A stretch of 12,429 nt of DNA from Croceimicrobium sp965658965 (GTDB taxonomy: Bacteria > Bacteroidota > Bacteroidia > Flavobacteriales > Schleiferiaceae). The position numbers were made by a program, and so were the translations under genes. Positions 6,766-12,429 of the stretch are shown here, piece by piece; position 1 is the stretch's first letter; the number at the start of each line of letters is the position of its first letter. The notes under the pieces are model-generated. The model saw only the letters and a list, made by a program, of their open reading frames with translations, was not told the DNA's origin and searched no databases. The stretch covers positions 1 through 12,429 of the forward strand of contig CBFHVV010000084.1 of NCBI GenBank assembly GCA_965658965.1, in the 5' to 3' direction.

Positions 6766-7792
6766 TTTCTATTAAATCTTCCGGTCTGAAATCATCTTTT
6801 AGTCGTTTGCGCTCACTAACAACCCGCTCTAAATAGTTAATGATATTTTCTTGTAGCTTCACTTTATTTAACTTATTGATATCGGTAATAGTGCCAGGAC
6901 TCATCACGTTCACCTCTATCAGCTTGCCATTAATTAGGTCTAAGCCAGCGTAGTAAATGCCATCACGAACTAGTTTCTGGCCAATTTTTTCACAGAGAAT
7001 TTTATCGGCTTTGGTAAGCTTATACTTTTCCACAGTGCCACCAGCCGAAATATTTGAGCGAGCATCGCCAGCAGCTGGCCTTCTGCGTAAAGCACCAATG
7101 GGTTCACCGTTGAGCATAAGAATGCGCACATCTCCTTCCTCCGCGCCTTCGATATATTCTTGTAAAATTACGTAGTTGGAAACCCCTTTTTCGCGATTGA
7201 TGTAAAAGTCGAGTAATGAGCGAATATTTTGCATCGCCGCTTTTTCAATTACAATTACACCGCTGCCACCATAACCATCGAGAGGTTTCATAATCATCTT
7301 CTCATTGGGCGACTCATTAATAATGCGTAAAAGATATTCTATGTTTTTAGAAACAAAGGTGGCGGGGATTAATTCGCGCTCTGGGTCATAATAGGATGCG
7401 GTATAAATTTTATTATTTGCTTCGCGTAAACCATCTACGGCGTTAATTACAAAAACATCGTGTTTAATAGAGTCAAGAAAGTTTAGCACCAAGCCGTCTA
7501 AGGGTGGATTGTCGCGCATAAATATTACGTCGAACTCTTGCAGGGCCCGCATATCATTATCAAACTGAACCGTATTGTAAAAGCCTTTTACACTGGTAGT
7601 CATTTTTTCGATGGGCTGAATAGTTTTGCACAAGCTCAGGGTAACACTATCGCGAATGGTAAGATTAGAAGGGTGGGTAATGGCAACCTCATGCCCGCGC
7701 TTAACTGCCTCATGAATTATTCGTAGCGTGGAATCTTGTGAGGGACTTACCCGTTCCCAGGGGTACATTATAAAGCAAATTTTAATTTTCAT
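6752..7792 (-). CDS. Glutathione-synthetase-like (GshB-type) ATP-grasp ligase
   Basis: The 346-residue protein has the layout of prokaryotic glutathione synthetase. An N-terminal Rossmann-like part covers residues 1-125. The ATP-grasp part contains MKPLDGYGGSGVI (168-180), the acidic QEYIEGAEEGDVR (211-223), the arginine-rich RRRPAAGDARSN (236-247) followed by GGT, and the Mg-binding EVNVMSPGTITDIN (293-306). The last closely parallels the GshB segment. ATP-grasp enzymes of this type activate a carboxylate as an acyl phosphate and join it to an amine. No gamma-glutamylcysteine ligase gene is present in the window, and the coupled downstream gene is a hydrolase, so glutathione synthesis should not be assumed. 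It could instead make a related peptide metabolite or modify a protein terminus. It is the first gene of a two-gene operon. The start at 7792 is the first in-frame ATG; no consensus -7 element is visible at the usual distance. Confidence 0.88.
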   Translation of the reverse strand: MKIKICFIMYPWERVSPSQDSTLRIIHEAVKRGHEVAITHPSNLTIRDSVTLSLCKTIQPIEKMTTSVKGFYNTVQFDNDMRALQEFDVIFMRDNPPLDGLVLNFLDSIKHDVFVINAVDGLREANNKIYTASYYDPERELIPATFVSKNIEYLLRIINESPNEKMIMKPLDGYGGSGVIVIEKAAMQNIRSLLDFYINREKGVSNYVILQEYIEGAEEGDVRILMLNGEPIGALRRRPAAGDARSNISAGGTVEKYKLTKADKILCEKIGQKLVRDGIYYAGLDLINGKLIEVNVMSPGTITDINKLNKVKLQENIINYLERVVSERKRLKDDFRPEDLIENAEA

Positions 7793-7862
7793 AATTGATA
7801 TTTTGATTTGAAAGCCAAGACTTTAGAGTAAATTAAGAGTCTGAAAATACTTTGGCTCTGAT

Positions 7863-7899
7863 CCGAGAATTAGGATACTAAAAGTATTGTTATTCTTGG
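7863..7899. repeat. Long imperfect inverted repeat in the divergent promoter region
   Basis: Arms 7863-7879 and 7883-7899 are 17 bases each around a 3-base AAA loop. Thirteen positions are Watson-Crick pairs, two are G-T (G7865/T7897, G7874/T7888) and two are mismatches (7871/7891, 7873/7889). The inner five pairs (ATACT/AGTAT) and the outer CC..AGAAT pairs are the strongest. It lies 71 bases before the ATP-grasp start and 107 bases before the lipoprotein start. In RNA from the plus strand the G-T pairs would be wobbles; in minus-strand RNA they become mismatches. It could be an operator, part of a leader, or a small-RNA hairpin. It has no T-tract and does not follow a gene, so it is not an ordinary terminator. 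Confidence 0.5.
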
Positions 7900-7954
7900 C
7901 ACAAAGCATCACTTATTTTAGGCGGACTCATTTTTTTCTGACTTTAACTTGGTT

Positions 7955-7975
7955 AAATGCAACAATGTTGCATTT
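7955..7975. promoter_or_regulatory. Perfect 21-bp palindrome, probable Fur/Zur operator
   Basis: The half-sites AAATGCAACA (7955-7964) and TGTTGCATTT (7966-7975) are exact reverse complements around one central A. The core TGCAACA-A-TGTTGCA has the 7-1-7 layout typical of Fur-family operators. It ends 5 bases before the -7 element at 7981 and covers the place where the -33 element should lie, so a bound repressor would block RNA polymerase. The operon it precedes ends in a Fur-family gene, which supports autoregulation. The half-site differs from the E. coli Fur box (TGATAAT), consistent with a different family member such as Zur. Confidence 0.8.
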
Positions 7976-7980
7976 GTAAG

Positions 7981-7988
7981 TATATTTG
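7981..7988 (+). promoter_or_regulatory. Consensus -7 promoter element of the lipoprotein/receptor/Fur operon
   Basis: TATATTTG is an exact match to TAnnTTTG, ending 18 bases before the ATG at 8007, so the leader is short. The -33 region coincides with the palindrome at 7955-7975; no separate TTG is seen at 17-23 bases. A TTG codon inside this element (7986) is in frame with the lipoprotein but is promoter sequence, not a start. Confidence 0.65.
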
Positions 7989-8006
7989 CCAAAAATAAAT
8001 AGCATT

Positions 8007-8576
8007 ATGAAGAGCAGTTTAAAGTTTTTGTCCGCAGCCTTAGCGCTAAGCGCAATGGTAGCATGTAGTGAGGATGAGCCCGAAACGCCAGTGATTCCCA
8101 ATGAGGAGGAACTTATTACCACCTTAAAGTGGCAACTAGTTTCAGCTGATGAGCAAGACACATTAAATTTTCTTTTTCGCGATATCGACGGTGATGGTGG
8201 TGCCGCTCCGACTATAGAAACGATGGACTTAAAAGCCAATACTACTTATAAAGCTAGCGTGCAATTGTTAAACGAACTTGAGAATCCTGCGGAAGACATT
8301 ACAGAGGAGGTTTCTGCAGAAGCGGAAGAGCATCAATTCTTTTATCAAAGCGCTATTGCGGGCTTAAGTGTGAGCTATGCAGACAGCGATGTAAATGGAA
8401 ATCCCGTAGGCATAGTAACCAATATCAGTACTAGCGATACTAGCAATGGCGACTTAACTATCACCTTGCTGCATATGCCAGACAAGTTTGCCAATGGCGT
8501 AGCTGCGGGCGATATTACAGCAGCAGGCGGTGAAACGGATATTAGTGTTAGTTTTAACCTGAATGTTCAACCTTAA
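8007..8576 (+). CDS. Outer-membrane or surface lipoprotein, receptor partner
   Basis: The ATG at 8007 is chosen over an in-frame TTG at 7986 because it gives a proper lipoprotein signal peptide (MKSSLKFLSAALALSAMVAC) and because 7986 lies inside the promoter. The product is 189 residues, lipidated at C20. The next residues, SEDEPETP, are acidic, like the Bacteroidota export signal that sends lipoproteins to the cell surface. The mature part contains DIDGDGG (59-65), reminiscent of a calcium-binding loop, and EEHQFFY (107-113), whose acidic residues and histidine could bind metal. It looks all-beta. I recognise it as the type of lipoprotein often encoded directly before a TonB-dependent receptor in flavobacteria, but no biochemical function is known to me. 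It overlaps the receptor gene by 14 bases. The likely role is capture of the same ligand or help to the receptor; this is inference. Confidence 0.85.
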   Translation: MKSSLKFLSAALALSAMVACSEDEPETPVIPNEEELITTLKWQLVSADEQDTLNFLFRDIDGDGGAAPTIETMDLKANTTYKASVQLLNELENPAEDITEEVSAEAEEHQFFYQSAIAGLSVSYADSDVNGNPVGIVTNISTSDTSNGDLTITLLHMPDKFANGVAAGDITAAGGETDISVSFNLNVQP

Positions 8577-10875
8577 AACACTTCTTTTAGTCTTAGCCTT
8601 TTTTGCGAGCAGTACTTTGCTTGCGCAGAAGTGTAAGATTAAGCTTAGCGGTACTATTTTAGATTTAAAGTCTAAAGTAGGTATTGAAAACGCCACCATT
8701 TACAGTAATGATCGGGAGCAAGGTGCGCTAAGTGATAACAAGGGTTATTTTGAATTTGAACAATTATGCGAGGGAGAGTTGCATCTATTGGTATCTCACA
8801 TTGGATGCAGCCCCCGGAGCATTTTTTTAGATTTAAGAGTAGATACCACTTTAACCATACTATTAGATCATAGTAATGAAGTGCTCAATGAAGTAGCCGT
8901 AAAAGCCGACCAAGCGGGGAGGGCATTGGTGCCCCAAAAGTCCTTAAGTGCGGATAAGATTAGCGAAGATGCGGCTAGCGATTTGGCTACGGTTTTAGAA
9001 GGATTGAACGGTGTAAGTAGTTTGGGTAATGGTGCTAAAGTTTCAAAGCCCGTAGTGCAAGGTTTGTTTGGTAACCGTATTAGCTTGGTAAATAATGGAG
9101 TAGTACACAGCGGTCAACAGTGGGGTAATGATCATGCTCCGGAAATAGATCCTTTAATGGCGGGTAGCATTTCGGTGCTAAAAGGCTCGGCGGCTGTGGA
9201 ATACCAGGGTTCCAGTTTAGGCAGTGTGGTTTTAATCGAGCCTTTAGCTATGCCTAGCGATCCGCACTTGCACGGGGCCGCGCAATATCATTTTGAAAGC
9301 AATGGTAGAGGACAAGTTGTAAATGCCCGAGTAGAACAGAAAGGCCCTTGGTTAAGCTGGCGCTTGGCTGGCAGTTTAAAGAAAAGTGGCGACCAAAGAA
9401 CGGCTTCTTACTACTTGCGCAATACCGGCAGGGAAGAGGCCAATACCACAGTACAACTGGAGAAGCGCTATGCCAATAAATGGCAAACTAAATTATATTA
9501 TAGTTTAAATAGCAGTAAGCTAGGTCTTTTACGTGGCTCGCAGATTGGTAATTTAAGTGACTTAGAATTAGCTTTAGAGCGAGAGCTGCCCTTTTATACT
9601 GAAGACGATTTTTCGTATGCTATCGATGCGCCTCGTCAAGAAGTACAGCATCACTTAGTGAAACTTAGCCAAGTTTATACTATTAATAAAGATCAAGGTG
9701 TAGAATTAAACTATTCGTGGCAACTTAACCAGAGGCAAGAGTTTGATGTTCGTCGTGCCGAGCGCAGTGCTAAACCGGCGCTAAGCCTTAGTGAGAACAA
9801 CCATTTTTGGGAGTTTAAGTACCACGCACTTAGCGCTAAGAAATGGCATTGGCATACGGCCATGCAATATAATTTGCGTGATAATTATAATGTGCCGGAA
9901 ACCGGGATTTTACCTTTGGTGCCCGATTATATCCGACAAGAATGGGGTGCCTTTTTTCGCTTACATAAGCATTGGGAAAAATGGGCGCTAGACCTAGGCG
10001 CTCGGGCCGATTATATTCTCCAAAACGTTGCGGCAATTAGTAATACCAGCCCAAGAGAGGTTATCCGCGACCGCGACATTTTTTTTAACCCCAAGGCTTC
10101 GCTAGCTCTGGCCTATCAGTTTAGTAATGCTTTAAAAGCGAATCTTAACCTGGGTTTTTCCCAACGCAACCCTGCTATTAATGAGCTGTATAGTAGTGGG
10201 CTTCATCAAGGCGTAAGCGGAATTGAAGAAGGAGACCCAAATTTAAAAGCGGAGCAGTCTTTTAAGGCCAGCTTCGACATAAGTTATCGCCCCAATAAAC
10301 ATTGGAATTTTGAGGCCTTAAGCTTCATTCAGCCGATTAGTAATTTTATTTATTTGCAGCCGCAAGACGACTTTAGGTTAACCATTCGTGGGGCTTTTCC
10401 TGTTTTTAAGTATCAACAAAACAATGCTTTATTACGCGGTTTAGAGCTTCAAGCCAATTTCGACCCACAAGGTCCGCTGCGCTTTGATGCAAGTTATAGC
10501 TACCTAAAGGGCGATAATATTGAACAAGATATTCCCTTAGTGTTTATACCTCCTAATCGTATTAAAGCTGCCCTTAACTTTCAAATTCCGAGTTTGGGCC
10601 CATGGGAAAAGCTGGAGTTTCAGCTGGCCAATCGCTTTATTTTTGAACAAAAGCACTTATTGCCTTCGCAAGACTTTGTAGCACCGCCTCCTAATTATAA
10701 CTTGGTGTCTGTAAAGGCATCTGCCGAAAGGCATATTGGGCAAAACCGCTGGCATTTTTTTACCAAAGTGGATAACTTGTTTAATATTGCCTACCGCGAT
10801 TATTTGAACCGGCAACGTTATTTTGCCGACGATTTAGGGATTAATATTAGTGTGGGTTTTGGCTTAAAATTTTAG
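8563..10875 (+). CDS. TonB-dependent outer-membrane receptor, ZnuD-like (probable zinc uptake)
   Basis: The 770-residue protein is a complete TonB-dependent transporter. It has a signal peptide (about 1-22, ending LLAQ), a CarboxypepD_reg-like domain (about 25-105) usual in Bacteroidota, a plug (about 120-230) and a long beta-barrel. It ends in a C-terminal phenylalanine (GFGLKF), as expected for BAM-inserted proteins. The plug carries KPVVQGLFGNRISLVNNG (162-179), then QQWGNDHAPEIDP (185-197) and VLKGSAAVEY (205-214). The arrangement of a 'xPVxxGLxGNR' segment followed by a DHAxxIDP-like segment resembles ZnuD-type zinc receptors. Barrel segments include several histidines (for example KKWHWHTAMQY). 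It is cotranscribed with a lipoprotein before it (14-base overlap) and a Fur-family gene 2 bases after it. Zinc is the best guess for the ligand; another divalent metal or a metal chelate is possible. Confidence 0.9.
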   Translation: MFNLKTLLLVLAFFASSTLLAQKCKIKLSGTILDLKSKVGIENATIYSNDREQGALSDNKGYFEFEQLCEGELHLLVSHIGCSPRSIFLDLRVDTTLTILLDHSNEVLNEVAVKADQAGRALVPQKSLSADKISEDAASDLATVLEGLNGVSSLGNGAKVSKPVVQGLFGNRISLVNNGVVHSGQQWGNDHAPEIDPLMAGSISVLKGSAAVEYQGSSLGSVVLIEPLAMPSDPHLHGAAQYHFESNGRGQVVNARVEQKGPWLSWRLAGSLKKSGDQRTASYYLRNTGREEANTTVQLEKRYANKWQTKLYYSLNSSKLGLLRGSQIGNLSDLELALERELPFYTEDDFSYAIDAPRQEVQHHLVKLSQVYTINKDQGVELNYSWQLNQRQEFDVRRAERSAKPALSLSENNHFWEFKYHALSAKKWHWHTAMQYNLRDNYNVPETGILPLVPDYIRQEWGAFFRLHKHWEKWALDLGARADYILQNVAAISNTSPREVIRDRDIFFNPKASLALAYQFSNALKANLNLGFSQRNPAINELYSSGLHQGVSGIEEGDPNLKAEQSFKASFDISYRPNKHWNFEALSFIQPISNFIYLQPQDDFRLTIRGAFPVFKYQQNNALLRGLELQANFDPQGPLRFDASYSYLKGDNIEQDIPLVFIPPNRIKAALNFQIPSLGPWEKLEFQLANRFIFEQKHLLPSQDFVAPPPNYNLVSVKASAERHIGQNRWHFFTKVDNLFNIAYRDYLNRQRYFADDLGINISVGFGLKF

Positions 10876-10877
10876 CA

Positions 10878-11291
10878 ATGAGAGAGGAAGATTTGAAACA
10901 GCGTTTGCGCGATCGCAACTTGCGTATCACTCCTAATCGTATGGATTTGTTAAACAGCATTGCTCGCTTTACGGGTGCCATTCCTCACGCGCGTTTACAA
11001 GCCGATTTAAAATCGATGGACCGGGTAAGCCTTTATCGTACGCTTAATGCTTTATTAGAGAAGGGTTTAATCCACCGTGCCTCGGCAAATGAGCAAGAAA
11101 GTTATTATGCTCTGTGTGAGGATAGCTGCCAGCCGGGCGGACATAAGCACCAACACATCCACTTTAAGTGTGATAGCTGTGAAAAGATATTTTGTTTGCC
11201 TTTAAAGCAAAATATAGAGCTGAATACCGGTGCCTTTAAAGTGAATTCTTTTGAAGTGCTGGCTCAGGGTTTATGCGAAACTTGCGTTTAA
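10878..11291 (+). CDS. Fur-family transcriptional repressor, probable Zur
   Basis: The 137-residue protein has the standard Fur layout. A winged-helix DNA-binding domain covers about 1-80, with RITPNRMDLLN (16-26) and the recognition helix region DRVSLYRTLNALLEKGLIHR (48-67). The dimerisation domain follows. The histidine-rich HKHQHIHFKCDSC segment (89-101) supplies regulatory metal ligands. Two CxxC pairs, C98/C101 and C133/C136, form the structural zinc site. It starts 2 bases after the receptor stop. The gene probably represses its own operon through the palindrome at 7955-7975 when metal is plentiful. The assignment to Zur rather than Fur, Mur or PerR rests on the ZnuD-like receptor and on the operator, and cannot be settled from residues alone. 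Confidence 0.92.
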   Translation: MREEDLKQRLRDRNLRITPNRMDLLNSIARFTGAIPHARLQADLKSMDRVSLYRTLNALLEKGLIHRASANEQESYYALCEDSCQPGGHKHQHIHFKCDSCEKIFCLPLKQNIELNTGAFKVNSFEVLAQGLCETCV

Positions 11292-11292
11292 A

Positions 11293-12429
11293 CTAAAATT
11301 CGATGGGATTTTTTTGGAGCAATTTTAGCGTGTTTCGCTGCTCGTAACTTTTGGTGTTAATAGTACCAATGATTTCATCCATCTCTAAAGCTGCCTCTTT
11401 CATTAGGTCTAAAATTTTGCTCGCACTCATTTCTCCATCAAAAGCTTCCTCCCGATAAAGCTCAAGCAGTCCTAAAAGACGCGCAAGGGGAGCGCGCAGA
11501 ACATGCGACTCGGTCCAAGCAATATCTTTTAGAGTTTTGTTTTGTTGCTCTAGGGCTTCTAGGTATTGCTTAGTTAAGGTAATATCTTCCTTTACGGCAA
11601 GGTAGTGTGTAGCATGGCCATGGCTATTATTTACAGGAGAGATAAAAACCTTCTCCCAGTAGATTTCACCATTTTTACGTTTGTTGTGAAATACGCCCCG
11701 CCATCCTTGATTATTGCTCAGGGCGTTCCACATTTCTTGGTAATCTTTTTGAGGAGTTAAACCCGACTGGAGTATACGAGGGTTTTGCCCAATGAGCTCT
11801 TCTTTAGAGTAGCCAGTTATTTTTAGCGCAGCGGGGTTCACGTACTCAATTTCTGCATTTAGATTCGTAATAACCATGCTTACGGGCGAGTTTTCCACGG
11901 CAGCAGAAAGTCGCAGTAGTCTATTGATGTTCATTTTTTCCTCAGAAACATCAAGCCAGGTTGCCAATATCAAATCTTTACTTTCGGTGTGAAATAGTTT
12001 AAGGTGAATTTCCACTGTAACTTCTTCTTGCTGGGAATTTAAGTGCACCCATTCAAAGGTGGATATTTCCCCCATGAGGGCAGCGTCCACTACTTTGATA
12101 TGAGCGGTAGTGGATAATTCACCATTGGGTTGGAATTTTGGAGAAAGATCCGAAGGTCTTTTTCCTTTGAGGTCTTGCGCTTGATATTTTAGTATCTGGG
12201 CCGCGGTAGTATTGCAATCGATAATTTTTTCACCTTCGAGGATTAGCAAACCAACCGCAGAATTTTCAAACAAGCTACGGTATTTATCCTCGTTTTCTCG
12301 CAGCTGTAAAAAAGATTGGTGTAAAGCTGTTTCGTCGCTGCTGCAGATAATTAAGCCGTCGAGCACGCCGCTTTCATTAAAACTACCGGTAATTTTATGG
12401 GAAAGAAGCAGTTTGTCCTGGCCTTTTTG
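11293..12429 (-). CDS. Multi-PAS sensor protein with a histidine-kinase-like H-box but no ATPase domain; 5' end outside the window
   Basis: The frame stays open to the window edge, giving 378 visible residues; a GTG at 12366 is internal, since coding-like sequence continues before it. Numbered from the edge, residues 1-45 look like the end of a PAS or PAC segment, 49-166 are a PAS domain (KYRSLFENSAVGLLIL onward), and 172-288 a second (AVENSPVSMVITN, with the motif IGQNPRILQSG typical of PAS sensors). Then comes a helical linker and an H-box, SHVLRAPLARLLG, with the candidate phospho-acceptor His 309. About 90 residues later the protein ends, so there is no HATPase domain. The stop is 1 base from the stop of the convergent Fur gene. 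Such PAS proteins with a bare dimerisation-like helix pair occur in Bacteroidota; their output is unknown. It could be phosphorylated by a partner kinase or only dimerise. The ligand cannot be predicted. Confidence 0.85.
   Translation of the reverse strand, partial: QKGQDKLLLSHKITGSFNESGVLDGLIICSSDETALHQSFLQLRENEDKYRSLFENSAVGLLILEGEKIIDCNTTAAQILKYQAQDLKGKRPSDLSPKFQPNGELSTTAHIKVVDAALMGEISTFEWVHLNSQQEEVTVEIHLKLFHTESKDLILATWLDVSEEKMNINRLLRLSAAVENSPVSMVITNLNAEIEYVNPAALKITGYSKEELIGQNPRILQSGLTPQKDYQEMWNALSNNQGWRGVFHNKRKNGEIYWEKVFISPVNNSHGHATHYLAVKEDITLTKQYLEALEQQNKTLKDIAWTESHVLRAPLARLLGLLELYREEAFDGEMSASKILDLMKEAALEMDEIIGTINTKSYEQRNTLKLLQKNPIEF

Noticed and set aside
6752..7792. Assignment as true glutathione synthetase
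   Set aside because: Family resemblance is good, but no gamma-glutamylcysteine ligase is in view and the coupled partner is a hydrolase, so the substrate was left open.
7795..7860. Nested short inverted repeats (AGCCAA/TTGGCT and AGACT/AGTCT) before the ATP-grasp gene
   Set aside because: The stems are short with long unpaired stretches between them; not strong enough to call a riboswitch or attenuator.
7986..8006. An in-frame TTG start that would lengthen the lipoprotein by seven residues
   Set aside because: The TTG lies inside the -7 promoter element, and the ATG at 8007 gives a normal lipoprotein signal peptide.
7928..8239. A 103-residue minus-strand open frame across the operator and lipoprotein start
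   Set aside because: It overlaps the palindrome, the promoter and the lipoprotein coding sequence, and its serine-rich translation has no family features.
12364..12366. GTG as the start of the PAS protein
   Set aside because: The frame continues open to the window edge with coding-like sequence (KLLLSHKITGSFNESG), so the true start is outside the window.

Overview
The window looks like chromosomal DNA from a member of the Bacteroidota, probably of the Flavobacteriales. The evidence is the outer-membrane receptor with a CarboxypepD_reg-like N-terminal domain, a lipoprotein with acidic residues right after the lipid cysteine, matches to the Bacteroidota -7 promoter element TAnnTTTG about 18-21 bases before several start codons, and weak or absent Shine-Dalgarno sites. 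Coding density is high. I see no insertion sequence, CRISPR array, tRNA or rRNA. No stretch without a gene exceeds about 230 bases, and I see no frameshift.

Layout. (1) Bases 1-46 hold the probable first 15 codons of a leftward gene that leaves the window. (2) Bases 278-1588, rightward: a cytoplasmic leucine-rich-repeat protein fused to a complete Ser/Thr kinase-like domain. (3) Bases 1727-2149, leftward: a small secreted cysteine-containing protein of unknown function. (4) Bases 2242-4687, leftward: a copper efflux operon, copA (P1B-type Cu+ ATPase) followed after 4 bases by a 71-residue HMA metal-binding protein. (5) Bases 4762-7792, leftward: an overlapping pair made of a glutathione-synthetase-like ATP-grasp ligase and a two-domain hydrolase, with an N-formylglutamate-amidohydrolase-like domain fused to a QEGLA/DUF1704 (MATCAP-like) metallopeptidase. 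(6) Bases 8007-11291, rightward: a tight three-gene operon of lipoprotein, TonB-dependent receptor and Fur-family repressor, behind a perfect 21-bp palindrome next to a consensus -7 element. (7) Bases 11293-12429, leftward and cut by the window edge: a multi-PAS protein ending in a histidine-kinase-like H-box without an ATPase domain.

How the genes work together. Two segments concern metals. copA plus the HMA protein would remove cytosolic Cu+. The lipoprotein/receptor/Fur operon reads best as self-regulated metal uptake across the outer membrane, most likely zinc. That assignment rests on receptor and regulator similarity and on the 7-1-7 operator, not on any direct evidence of the metal. 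The ATP-grasp and QEGLA pair is the least understood part: one enzyme that should form an amide or peptide bond, overlapped by a protein with two potential amide-hydrolysing domains. This suggests synthesis and turnover of a small peptide-like metabolite or of a protein-terminal modification.
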